Source of the DNA: Neisseriaceae bacterium
Lineage (GTDB): Bacteria; Pseudomonadota; Gammaproteobacteria; Burkholderiales; Neisseriaceae
Reading direction: 5' to 3'
Assembly: GCA_017446355.1 (NCBI GenBank)
Contig: JAFSQZ010000215.1
Location: 1-12,140 of the forward strand
DNA: 12,140 nucleotides
Positions 1-8,546 of the stretch are shown piece by piece (positions within the stretch are counted from its first letter, which is position 1; each line of letters starts with the position of its first letter). A model generated the notes under the pieces. That model worked only from the letters and a program-made list of their open reading frames with translations. It had not been told where the DNA came from and searched no databases. The position numbers and the translations under genes are program-made.

Positions 1-3000
1 CTGAAATGAAACTGTCGGTAGACAAAGATGCTTTGGTGATACCCAATAAAATGTTGTCAAAACGAGCAGGCTCTTTGCCTTCGGCAATGGCTTTTTCGTT
101 CGCTATCATCACTTCAGCGCGTTCTACTTGTTCGCCTGTAATGAAGTGAGTATCGCCTGGATCGGTGATGTTTACACGACGCAACATTTGGCGAATGATG
201 ACTTCAATGTGTTTATCAGAGATTTTCACACCTTGTAAGCGGTAAACTTCTTGCACTTCTTGCACAATGTAACGCGCAAGTTCTTCAATGCCTTTTAAGC
301 GCAAGATGTCGTGTGGGTCTACTGAACCGTCTACAATGGTTTCACCTTGATTAACCACTTGTCCATCGTGTACCAAAAGTTGTTTTTCTTTGGAAATCAG
401 GGTTTCGTACGCCACGCCAGTGGTATCGGTAATCACTAGGCGTTGTTTACCTTTTGTTTCTTTACCGAATGATACTGTACCTGTTACTTCAGCCAGCATA
501 CCTGCATCTTTAGGCACGCGTGCTTCAAAAAGTTCTGCTACGCGTGGCAAACCACCCGTAATATCGCGTGTTTTGCTGCTTGCTTGTGGAATACGCGCCA
601 AGATTTCACCAATACCGACTTCTTGTCCTTCACGAACTTGAATAATCGCGCCGACAGGTAATGTCATGGTTACAGGCGTTTCTGTACCTGCAATGGTGAT
701 GGGTTCGTTATTTTTGTCCAATAATTTAATGGTTGGACGCAATGGCTTGCTGCCACCGCGACGTTTACCATCAATCACCACAAAAGAGAATAAACCAGTA
801 GTGTCATCGGATTGTTTGGTAACGGTTACACCTTCTTCAATATTTTCAAAGGCAATGCGACCTGCGTGTTCGGTAATCATTGGGTGCGTATGTGGATCCC
901 AAGTTGCCAATACGTGTCCTGCTTTAAGTTCTTCACCATCGTGTACTTTTAAGATGGCACCGTAAGGAACTTTATGGCGTTCACGTTCACGACCAACTTG
1001 ATCGTGAATCACAATTTCGCTGGAACGACCAATAACAATCAGTTCACCTTTTTGGTTGGTTAAATAACGCATTTGTTTGCTAAAACGCACTCTACCATTG
1101 GATTTGGCTTCTACTTGGTTAGCTGCTGCTGCTCGTGATGCCGCACCACCAATGTGGAATGTACGCATGGTCAATTGTGTACCTGGTTCACCAATAGATT
1201 GTGCCGCAATTACGCCAACAGCTTCACCTGAATTGACTAATGTACCACGCGCCAAATCGCGTCCGTAACATTTAGCACATAAGCCGTAACGTGTTTGACA
1301 GGTAACAGGTGTACGCACTTTGACTTCGTCCACACCCATTTGGTCAATGAGTTCCACCCATTTTTCGTCCAGTAAAGTGCCTGCTTCAATCAATGTGGTT
1401 TTGTCTACTGGATTGATAACGTCTTCAGCCGTTACACGACCTAAAATACGATTGCGCAGGGGCTCAATCACATCACCACCTTGTACAACGGCTTTCATTG
1501 TAAAGCCTTCTGTTGTGCCACAATCGTCTTCTACCACCACCAAATCTTGGGTAACGTCTACCAAGCGACGTGTTAAGTAACCAGAGTTTGCTGTTTTTAA
1601 TGCGGTATCCGCCAAACCTTTACGTGCGCCGTGTGTCGCAATAAAGTATTGCAACACGGTCAAGCCTTCACGGAAGTTTGCTGTAATTGGCGTTTCAATA
1701 ATAGATCCGTCTGGTTTTGCCATCAAACCACGCATACCTGATAATTGTTTAATTTGCGCTGCTGAACCACGCGCACCAGAATCTGCCATCATATAAATGG
1801 AATTGAACGATTCTTGGTCTACTTCTTTACCATCGCGGTCAATAACTTTTTCTGTGGACAGATTTTTCATCATTGCAGTGGCAATTTTATCGCCTGTTTT
1901 ACCCCAAATATCCACGATTTTGTTGTAACGTTCACCGTAAGTTACCACACCATTATGGTATTGTTGTTCAATGTCTTTTACTTCTGCATTGGCTTCTGCT
2001 AATAAGGCTGCTTTTTCTTTTGGTATCTCCATATCGTCTACACAAATGGAAATACCACCTTTGGCTGCTAATGCAAAACCTGTATACATTAAATGGTCAG
2101 CAAAAATAACCGTGTTGCGCAAACCACATAAACGGAATGATGCGTTAATCAGTTTAGAAATTTCTTTTTTCTTCAATGCTTTGTTAACGTATTCAAACGG
2201 TAAGCCTTTGGGCAAGATTTCAGACAGCAATGCACGTCCAACTGTCGTTTGATAACGTTTGCTGACAGCTTCCCATTCGTCTTCATCGTTTTTCACCCAT
2301 TCGTTTAAGCGAACAGTGATTTTTGTACCCAATTCTACTTGTTTGGTGTGATAAGCGCGATGAACTTCTTTTACATCGGCAAACAGGCTGCCTTCACCTT
2401 TTGCGTTAATTTTGTCGCGCGTCATATAGTACAGACCCAAGACAATATCTTGTGAAGGCACAATAATTGGTTCGCCGTTTGCAGGTGCTAATACGTTGTT
2501 TGATGCCAGCATTAAAGTGCGGGCTTCCATTTGCGCTTCCAGGCTTAATGGTACGTGTACTGCCATTTGGTCGCCGTCAAAGTCGGCGTTGAATGCGGCA
2601 CATACCAGTGGGTGCAATTGAATGGCTTTGCCTTCAATCAAAATAGGTTCAAATGCTTGAATACCTAAACGGTGCAAAGTTGGCGCACGGTTGAGCAAAA
2701 TGGGGTGTTCGCGAATAACTTCTTCCAAGATATCCCAAACTTCTGGTACTTCTTGTTCTACTAATTTTTTGGCTGCCTTAACAGTGCTGGCAAGTCCACG
2801 TTTTTCTAATTTGTGGAAAATAAATGGTTTGAAAAGTTCCAATGCCATTTTTTTCGGTAAACCACATTGGTGCAGACGCAAATATGGACCTACGGTAATC
2901 ACGGAACGACCAGAGTAGTCCACGCGTTTACCCAAGAGGTTTTGGCGGAAACGACCACTTTTACCTTTAATCATATCGGCTAAAGATTTTAATGGACGTT

Positions 3001-3967
3001 TGTTTGCACCTGTCATGGCTTTGCCACGACGACCGTTATCTAATAAGCTGTCCACAGCTTCTTGCAACATACGTTTTTCGTTGCGCACAATCATTTCTGG
3101 CGCACGCAATTCTAGTAATTTTTTCAAACGGTTGTTGCGGTTAATCACGCGGCGATATAAGTCATTCAAATCAGATGTGGCAAAACGACCACCATCTAAT
3201 GGAACCAATGGACGTAAATCTGGTGGCAATACAGGCAGCACGTCCATAATCATCCATTCTAGTTTCATACCAGAACGTAAGAAGGCTTCCAATACTTTTA
3301 AACGTTTGGCGATTTTTTTGATTTTGGTGTCAGAACTGGTGCTTTCTAATTCTTGACGCAATAGGTTTACTTCTTGTTCTATGTTCAGGCTGCGTAATAG
3401 TTCACGAATACCTTCCGCACCCATATAAGCATCAAATTCGCCCTCACCAAATTCTTCAACTTTGTTGTAATAGTCTTCTTCGGTGAGTAATTGACGGCGT
3501 TGTAATGAGGTTAAACCAGGGTCGGTTACCACAAATGCTTCAAAATACAAGACGCGTTCAATATCACGTAAGGTCATATCTAATACCATACCCAGTCGTG
3601 ATGGTAAGGATTTTAAGAACCAAATATGTGCAACAGGTGCCGCTAATTCAATATGCCCCATTCGTTCACGACGCACTTTGGTAAGCGTTACTTCTACACC
3701 ACATTTTTCACAAGTTACGCCTTTGAATTTTAAACGTTTGTATTTACCACACAAGCATTCGTAGTCTTTGACTGGACCGAAAATTTTGGCACAGAATAAA
3801 CCATCGCGCTCTGGTTTGAAGGTACGATAGTTAATGGTTTCTGGTTTTTTTACTTCGCCATAAGACCATGAACGAATGGTTTCAGGTGAGGCAATACCAA
3901 TTTTAATGGCATCAAATTCTTCCGAACCTGCTTGTTGTAGTGGGCTAAATAGGTCATTTAAGTTCAT
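1..3967 (-). CDS. rpoC: RNA polymerase subunit beta' (3' end cut by window)
   Basis: RpoC is the largest subunit of RNA polymerase; with beta it forms the catalytic cleft and carries the active-site magnesium. I followed the frame from ATG at 3965-3967 to the window edge: 1322 codons without a stop or frameshift. The family usually has about 1390-1410 residues, so roughly the last 70-90 are missing. The N-terminal zinc site is Cys71, Cys73, Cys86 and Cys89. The catalytic NADFDGD motif lies at residues 460-466 (2570-2590), with Asp462, Asp464 and Asp466. The second zinc site is Cys816, Cys890, Cys897 and Cys900. The visible end, ..LGITKASLSTDSFIS, matches the conserved C-terminal region. A GGAG ribosome binding site lies 7 nt before the ATG. 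It follows rpoB by 102 bp and is probably co-transcribed with it. Confidence 0.98.
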   Translation of the reverse strand, partial: MNLNDLFSPLQQAGSEEFDAIKIGIASPETIRSWSYGEVKKPETINYRTFKPERDGLFCAKIFGPVKDYECLCGKYKRLKFKGVTCEKCGVEVTLTKVRRERMGHIELAAPVAHIWFLKSLPSRLGMVLDMTLRDIERVLYFEAFVVTDPGLTSLQRRQLLTEEDYYNKVEEFGEGEFDAYMGAEGIRELLRSLNIEQEVNLLRQELESTSSDTKIKKIAKRLKVLEAFLRSGMKLEWMIMDVLPVLPPDLRPLVPLDGGRFATSDLNDLYRRVINRNNRLKKLLELRAPEMIVRNEKRMLQEAVDSLLDNGRRGKAMTGANKRPLKSLADMIKGKSGRFRQNLLGKRVDYSGRSVITVGPYLRLHQCGLPKKMALELFKPFIFHKLEKRGLASTVKAAKKLVEQEVPEVWDILEEVIREHPILLNRAPTLHRLGIQAFEPILIEGKAIQLHPLVCAAFNADFDGDQMAVHVPLSLEAQMEARTLMLASNNVLAPANGEPIIVPSQDIVLGLYYMTRDKINAKGEGSLFADVKEVHRAYHTKQVELGTKITVRLNEWVKNDEDEWEAVSKRYQTTVGRALLSEILPKGLPFEYVNKALKKKEISKLINASFRLCGLRNTVIFADHLMYTGFALAAKGGISICVDDMEIPKEKAALLAEANAEVKDIEQQYHNGVVTYGERYNKIVDIWGKTGDKIATAMMKNLSTEKVIDRDGKEVDQESFNSIYMMADSGARGSAAQIKQLSGMRGLMAKPDGSIIETPITANFREGLTVLQYFIATHGARKGLADTALKTANSGYLTRRLVDVTQDLVVVEDDCGTTEGFTMKAVVQGGDVIEPLRNRILGRVTAEDVINPVDKTTLIEAGTLLDEKWVELIDQMGVDEVKVRTPVTCQTRYGLCAKCYGRDLARGTLVNSGEAVGVIAAQSIGEPGTQLTMRTFHIGGAASRAAAANQVEAKSNGRVRFSKQMRYLTNQKGELIVIGRSSEIVIHDQVGRERERHKVPYGAILKVHDGEELKAGHVLATWDPHTHPMITEHAGRIAFENIEEGVTVTKQSDDTTGLFSFVVIDGKRRGGSKPLRPTIKLLDKNNEPITIAGTETPVTMTLPVGAIIQVREGQEVGIGEILARIPQASSKTRDITGGLPRVAELFEARVPKDAGMLAEVTGTVSFGKETKGKQRLVITDTTGVAYETLISKEKQLLVHDGQVVNQGETIVDGSVDPHDILRLKGIEELARYIVQEVQEVYRLQGVKISDKHIEVIIRQMLRRVNITDPGDTHFITGEQVERAEVMIANEKAIAEGKEPARFDNILLGITKASLSTDSFIS

Positions 3968-4021
3968 TCTTTTGCTCCATTTTTGGCGATTTTAAAACGG
4001 ATAATTTAGTCAAATCGTTTT

Positions 4022-4060
4022 CAGGCTGCCTGAATTATTTCTGCCTTTTCAGGCAGCCTG
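4022..4060. repeat. Inverted pair of DNA uptake sequences between rpoB and rpoC
   Basis: AGGCTGCCTGAA lies on the plus strand at 4023-4034 and its reverse complement at 4048-4059. With one more flanking base each, the arms are perfect 13-bp inverted repeats around a 13-nt spacer. The left copy is also part of the 15-bp palindrome TTCAGGCTGCCTGAA (4020-4034). The 12-mer matches a Neisseriaceae DUS dialect, the motif recognised by the ComP pilin during transformation (family knowledge). In Neisseria, inverted DUS pairs often serve as terminators. Here neither strand has a run of U after the stem, and rpoC lies downstream, so full termination seems unlikely. The rest of the 102-bp gap holds only the rpoC ribosome binding site; I see no promoter. 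Confidence 0.85.
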
Positions 4061-4069
4061 TATTAGGTG

Positions 4070-7000
4070 TTAGTTTTGTTCTAAATCAATATCTAAACCT
4101 AATGAGCGTATCTCTTTGACAATCACGTTAAAGCTTTCTGGCATACCCGCATCAATTTTGTGTTCGCCTTTGACGATGTTTTCATACATTTTGGTTCTAC
4201 CTGTTACGTCATCAGATTTCACCGTGAGCATTTCTTGTAAGGTGTATGCTGCACCATAAGCTTCTAATGCCCATACCTCCATCTCACCGAAACGTTGACC
4301 ACCAAATTGTGCGCGACCACCAAGTGGTTGTTGTGTTACCAATGAGTATGGACCAGTTGAGCGTGCGTGCATTTTTTCGTCTACCAAGTGGTGCAGTTTT
4401 AAGTAGTGCATTACACCTACGGTTACACGACGATCAAATGCTTCACCTGAACGACCATCATAAAGTGTGATTTGGGTTTTGGTGTCGTTAAAGCCTAATT
4501 TTTGTACATCAGGGTCATCATCTGGGTAAGCTAAATTCAGCATATCGTAGATTTCTTGCTCTTTCGCACCATCAAATACGGGTGATGCAAAAGTTACACC
4601 ACGTTTCATATTGTGTGCCAGTGCAAGAATTTCATCATCGGTTAAGCTATCTAGGTCTTCTTTTTTGCCGCTACCGTTGTATAACTTATCCAAGAATTTG
4701 CGAATTTCGCTGACTTTGCGTTGTTCTGCCAACATTTTCTCAATGCGTTGACCAATACCTTTTGCTGCCCAGCCTAAATGTACTTCTAGAATTTGACCAA
4801 TGTTCATACGAGAAGGTACACCTAATGGATTTAATACAATATCCACTGTGCGACCGTCTGCCATATAAGGCATATCTTCTACTGGTAAAATGCGGGATAC
4901 CACACCTTTGTTACCGTGTCGACCTGCCATTTTATCGCCTGCCTGTAAACGACGTTTGATGGCGATGAAGACTTTGACCATTTTTTGTACACCAGGTTGC
5001 AATTCGTCGCCTTGTGTCATTTTTTTCTTTTTCACTTCATACAAGGCTTCAGCTTCTTCGCGTTTTTGTTGCAAAGATAATTTAATGAGTTCTAACTGTT
5101 TAGCCAGCTCTTCATTTGCTAAACGAATATCAAACCAATCATGACGACTAGGTAAGCTGTTTAAATATTCTTCGGTAATGGCTTTACCTTTACCCAATTT
5201 CATTGGACCGCCATTGGCTTTTTGACCAATAATCATACGTTCAATACGGTCAAATGCATCGTTGTCAAAAATGCGTACTTGGTCGCTTAAATCTTTGCGA
5301 TAACGTTTTAATTCGGCATCAATAATAGATTGCGCACGTTTGTCGCGTTCAATACCATCACGCGTAAAGACTTGTACGTCAATCACTGTACCACTCATAC
5401 CTGTTGGCATACGTAAAGAAGTATCTTTCACGTCAGAAGCTTTTTCACCAAAAATGGCACGCAGTAATTTTTCTTCTGGGTTAAGTTGCGTTTCACCTTT
5501 TGGCGTTACTTTACCCACCAACACATCACCTGCTTCTACTTCTGCACCAATGTATACAATACCGCTTTCATCTAAACGGCTTTGCATTTTTTCAGATAAG
5601 TTTGGAATATCTCGAGTAATTTCTTCTGCACCTAATTTGGTGTCGCGTGCCACCACATTTAATTCTTCAATGTGGATAGAAGTGTAGCGATCTTCAGCAG
5701 CCACGCGTTCAGAAATCAAAATAGAGTCTTCGTAGTTGTAGCCATTCCAAGGCATAAACGCAATCGTCATATTTTGACCGAGTGCTAATTCGCCCAAATC
5801 GGTTGAAGCACCATCAGCAATCAAATCCCCCCTTTGCAAAACATCACCTGCTTTTACGGCTGGACGTTGATTGATATTGGTAGATTGATTAGAACGTGTG
5901 AATTTCACAAGATTGTAAATATCCACACCACCTTCTTTTGCAGTGGCTTCTTCATCGTGCACGCGAACCACAATACGGTTTGCATCTACATATTCCACTA
6001 CACCACCACGTTTGGCAACAATTGCTGTTGCACTGTCCACTGCTACTGCACGTTCAATACCTGTACCAACCATTGGTTTTTCAGCACGTAAGCAAGGTAC
6101 TGCTTGACGTTGCATATTTGCACCCATCAACGCACGGTTCGCATCATCGTGTTCCAAGAATGGAATCAGTGATGCCGCCACAGATACCACTTGCCCAGTT
6201 GCTACGTCCATATATTGAACACGATCAGCCGTTGCCAAAATGGTTTCACCATGTTCACGACAAGTAATCAATTCATCTTTCAGGCAGCCGTTTTTATCCA
6301 ATTCAGAGTTTGCCTGTGCAATAACATAGTTACCTTCATCAATTGCAGATAAATAATGAATTTCATTGGTTACTTTACCATCAACAACTTTACGATAAGG
6401 TGTTTCTAGAAAACCATATTCATTGGTACGCGCATAAACAGATAAAGAATTAATCAAACCAATGTTTGGACCTTCTGGTGTTTCAATTGGACAAACACGA
6501 CCATAATGAGTAGGATGTACGTCGCGCACTTCAAAGCCCGCACGTTCACGTGTCAAACCACCTGGACCTAATGCTGAAACACGACGTTTATGGGTGATTT
6601 CAGACAATGGGTTGGTTTGATCCATAAACTGTGATAACTGGCTAGATGAGAAAAATTCTTTAATCGCGGCAGATACAGGTTTTGCATTGATTAAATCAGG
6701 AGCTGTTAAGTTTTCATTTTCGGCTTGATTTAAACGTTCTTTAACCGCACGCTCAACACGAGCCAAACCAGCACGGAATTGATTTTCCACCAATTCACCT
6801 ACAGATCGAACACGACGATTACCCAAATGGTCAATATCATCTACTTCACCATGACCATTGCGCAATTCCACCAAAGTAGCAACCGTAACAATAATATCAG
6901 CCACACTTAAAACGTGTAATTGTTGCTCTTGCTCACCTACACCAGCAAACTCTTGTGTGAGCAAACGCTCATACCAGTTGCCTTTTTGCTTTTCATCTAA

Positions 7001-8266
7001 ACGATGAAAATAGGTTCTCGTATTAAACTTCATACGACCTACGCGCGATAAATCGTAAGATTCTTCTTGGAAGAACAAACGATTAAATAAAGCTTCTACA
7101 GCTTCTTCAGTTGGAGGTTCGCCAGGACGCATCATACGATAAATAGCAACACGCGCTGCTTGTTGATCTTGAGTATCATCTGTGCGTAATGTTGCAGAAA
7201 TATAAGCACCCGCATTGGTTTCATTAGTAAATAATGTTTTGATTTCCTTAATATTATTGAGTTCAAATTGCGCCAATAATTCTTCGGTAATCTCATCGTT
7301 AGCACGCGCCAACACTTCACCAGTGTCCGCAGCAATAATATCTTGTGCAACCACTTTACCAATTAAAGTACCCGCATCAATCTTAATGCGTTTTAAACTA
7401 GCTGCCTTAATATCATTCAAAAGTTTAGAGGTAACACGCTTACCAGCTGCCACCAATACATTGCCTTTTTTATCAACAATATCGGATTTTGCTACTTCAC
7501 CGCGCAAACGTTCTATTTGTAAATCAGTTTCTGCACCATTCTTACCAAAATAATAGTTTTCGGTATCATAGAACATTGCCAACATTTGTTCAGTCGTACA
7601 ACCTAAAGCACGCAACAAAATGCTGACAGGCATTTTACGGCGACGGTCAATACGGAAATACAGCAAATCTTTTGGATCAAATTCAAAGTCTAACCAAGAA
7701 CCACGGTAAGGAATAATACGAGCAGAAAACAACAATTTACCCGAAGCATGCGTTTTACCACGGTCATGCTCAAAGAACACACCTGGTGAACGATGCAATT
7801 GAGAAACAATCACACGTTCCGTACCGTTAATCACAAATGAACCACTTGGAGTCATCAAAGGAATTTCGCCCATATAAACTTCACCTCTGCGAACTTCTTT
7901 TGATTGACGCTCACCTACTTTATTGGAACCTTCCTTATTAAAAATTTCCAAATCAATTATGGCACGTAAAGGTGCCGCATAAGTAATACCACGCAATTGA
8001 CATTCAGGAATGTCAAACTCAGGCTCACCTAAACTGTATTTCACAAATTGTAATTCAGCATAACCATTATTGCTGACAATTGGAAAAATAGACTCAAAAG
8101 CTGCCTGTAGCCCTTCGTGTACACGCTTTTCTGGCGCACAATTTTGTTGTAAAAATTGGCTGTAAGAATCCAATTGCGTTGTCAAAAGATAAGGCACTTC
8201 CAAAACCGTTTCGCGTTTAGCAAAACTTTTGCGAATGCGCTTTTTCTCGGTAAACGTATAAGACAT
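4070..8266 (-). CDS. rpoB: RNA polymerase subunit beta
   Basis: RpoB is the second-largest RNA polymerase subunit; it forms one side of the catalytic cleft and the rifampicin pocket. The product has 1398 residues, slightly longer than the 1342 of E. coli and in the range of Neisseria. Conserved blocks appear in order: the rifampicin region, with Asp549, His559 and Ser564 aligned to E. coli Asp516, His526 and Ser531; GYNYEDSI with Glu846 and Asp847; GDKMAGRHGNKG with Lys1112 and Lys1120; and the C-terminal EIRSLGLDIDLE. The start is ATG at 8264-8266 with GGAG 8 nt upstream. It lies 299 bp after rplL and 102 bp before rpoC. An 11/12 DUS match lies inside the frame at residues 660-663, in a region that seems variable between species. 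No damage is seen. Confidence 0.99.
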   Translation of the reverse strand: MSYTFTEKKRIRKSFAKRETVLEVPYLLTTQLDSYSQFLQQNCAPEKRVHEGLQAAFESIFPIVSNNGYAELQFVKYSLGEPEFDIPECQLRGITYAAPLRAIIDLEIFNKEGSNKVGERQSKEVRRGEVYMGEIPLMTPSGSFVINGTERVIVSQLHRSPGVFFEHDRGKTHASGKLLFSARIIPYRGSWLDFEFDPKDLLYFRIDRRRKMPVSILLRALGCTTEQMLAMFYDTENYYFGKNGAETDLQIERLRGEVAKSDIVDKKGNVLVAAGKRVTSKLLNDIKAASLKRIKIDAGTLIGKVVAQDIIAADTGEVLARANDEITEELLAQFELNNIKEIKTLFTNETNAGAYISATLRTDDTQDQQAARVAIYRMMRPGEPPTEEAVEALFNRLFFQEESYDLSRVGRMKFNTRTYFHRLDEKQKGNWYERLLTQEFAGVGEQEQQLHVLSVADIIVTVATLVELRNGHGEVDDIDHLGNRRVRSVGELVENQFRAGLARVERAVKERLNQAENENLTAPDLINAKPVSAAIKEFFSSSQLSQFMDQTNPLSEITHKRRVSALGPGGLTRERAGFEVRDVHPTHYGRVCPIETPEGPNIGLINSLSVYARTNEYGFLETPYRKVVDGKVTNEIHYLSAIDEGNYVIAQANSELDKNGCLKDELITCREHGETILATADRVQYMDVATGQVVSVAASLIPFLEHDDANRALMGANMQRQAVPCLRAEKPMVGTGIERAVAVDSATAIVAKRGGVVEYVDANRIVVRVHDEEATAKEGGVDIYNLVKFTRSNQSTNINQRPAVKAGDVLQRGDLIADGASTDLGELALGQNMTIAFMPWNGYNYEDSILISERVAAEDRYTSIHIEELNVVARDTKLGAEEITRDIPNLSEKMQSRLDESGIVYIGAEVEAGDVLVGKVTPKGETQLNPEEKLLRAIFGEKASDVKDTSLRMPTGMSGTVIDVQVFTRDGIERDKRAQSIIDAELKRYRKDLSDQVRIFDNDAFDRIERMIIGQKANGGPMKLGKGKAITEEYLNSLPSRHDWFDIRLANEELAKQLELIKLSLQQKREEAEALYEVKKKKMTQGDELQPGVQKMVKVFIAIKRRLQAGDKMAGRHGNKGVVSRILPVEDMPYMADGRTVDIVLNPLGVPSRMNIGQILEVHLGWAAKGIGQRIEKMLAEQRKVSEIRKFLDKLYNGSGKKEDLDSLTDDEILALAHNMKRGVTFASPVFDGAKEQEIYDMLNLAYPDDDPDVQKLGFNDTKTQITLYDGRSGEAFDRRVTVGVMHYLKLHHLVDEKMHARSTGPYSLVTQQPLGGRAQFGGQRFGEMEVWALEAYGAAYTLQEMLTVKSDDVTGRTKMYENIVKGEHKIDAGMPESFNVIVKEIRSLGLDIDLEQN
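6279..6290 (-). repeat. DUS-like 12-mer inside the rpoB reading frame
   Basis: The minus strand reads CGGCTGCCTGAA, which differs from AGGCTGCCTGAA only at the first base. It is in frame with rpoB and encodes Gly660-Cys661-Leu662-Lys663 together with the next base. Most DUS lie between genes or near gene ends, so an in-frame copy is less usual. It is probably functional if the first base is tolerant, as the inner core is intact. Confidence 0.6.
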
Positions 8267-8303
8267 GATTCACACTCCAAAATATCAATACCGCCCATAT
8301 TAT

Positions 8304-8318
8304 TTCAGGCAGCCTGAA
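8304..8318. repeat. Palindromic DNA uptake sequence upstream of rpoB
   Basis: TTCAGGCAGCCTGAA is a perfect 7-1-7 palindrome. It contains AGGCTGCCTGAA on the minus strand (8304-8315 on plus as its complement) and AGGCAGCCTGAA on the plus strand (8307-8318). It can therefore be read as either of two DUS dialects described for Simonsiella and Kingella. It lies 37 bp before the rpoB start codon, within the presumed 5' untranslated part of the rpoB segment. Confidence 0.8.
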
Positions 8319-8341
8319 AACAAAAACAATGATTAAAGAAA

Positions 8342-8361
8342 TGTTAATAACTGTTAATAAC
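8342..8361. repeat. Tandem 10-bp direct repeat TGTTAATAAC x2
   Basis: Two perfect adjacent copies of TGTTAATAAC. Each holds GTTA-A-TAAC, a 4-1-4 palindrome, so the two dyads are one helical turn apart on the same DNA face. It may be an operator, or just low-complexity AT-rich DNA; the function is unknown. Confidence 0.5.
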
Positions 8362-8508
8362 TTAAATTTAAATAGATTGAAATTGATTAAAAAGTAATCA
8401 AAAACTCATCAAAATCTCTTTATTTTGCATAAATTTACCAAAATTTTTCAATAATTAACAATTAAAGCGTAAATTTTAGTAAATTTACATTTTTCCAGTT
8501 TTAAAAGC

Positions 8509-8546
8509 GCAGTTAAGGCTGGGGTTAAACCACCAGCCTTAACTGC
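8509..8546 (-). terminator. Terminator-like hairpin (probable attenuator) after rplL
   Basis: The arms GCAGTTAAGGCTGG (8509-8522) and CCAGCCTTAACTGC (8533-8546) are perfectly complementary over 14 bp, with a 10-nt loop that can partly pair internally. On the minus strand the stem is followed by GCTTTTAAAA, a short U run. It begins 20 nt after the rplL stop. As rpoB has no clear promoter, partial termination here is the likely way to make more L12 than RNA polymerase, as at the E. coli rplL-rpoB attenuator. RNase III cleavage is also possible. Hairpin certain, function inferred. Confidence 0.75.

Noticed and set aside
2386..2397. DUS-like AGGCTGCCTTCA in rpoC
   Set aside because: Three-base 3' end, needed in DUS, does not match; probably chance.
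390..3356. Many plus-strand open frames opposite rpoC, up to 118 codons
   Set aside because: They lie antisense to an intact, conserved rpoC frame, lack ribosome binding sites and known motifs, and are explained by its codon pattern.
1..3967. Possible frameshift or stop in rpoC
   Set aside because: Reading the frame line by line from 3967 to the edge gave no stop codon, and the last visible residues match the expected frame.
4246..7553. Plus-strand open frames opposite rpoB and a 76-codon minus-strand frame at 7132-7362
   Set aside because: They overlap the intact rpoB gene in other frames; the translations are low in recognisable features and no start signals are seen.
8098..8113. Further DUS-like match GCTGCCTGTAG in rpoB
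   Set aside because: Too many differences from the 12-mer; encodes conserved-looking rpoB residues.
8297..8325. Promoter before rpoB using TAATAT as -10 with the DUS as spacer
   Set aside because: The -10 matches only 4 of 6 bases and the possible -35 boxes are poor or at wrong spacing.
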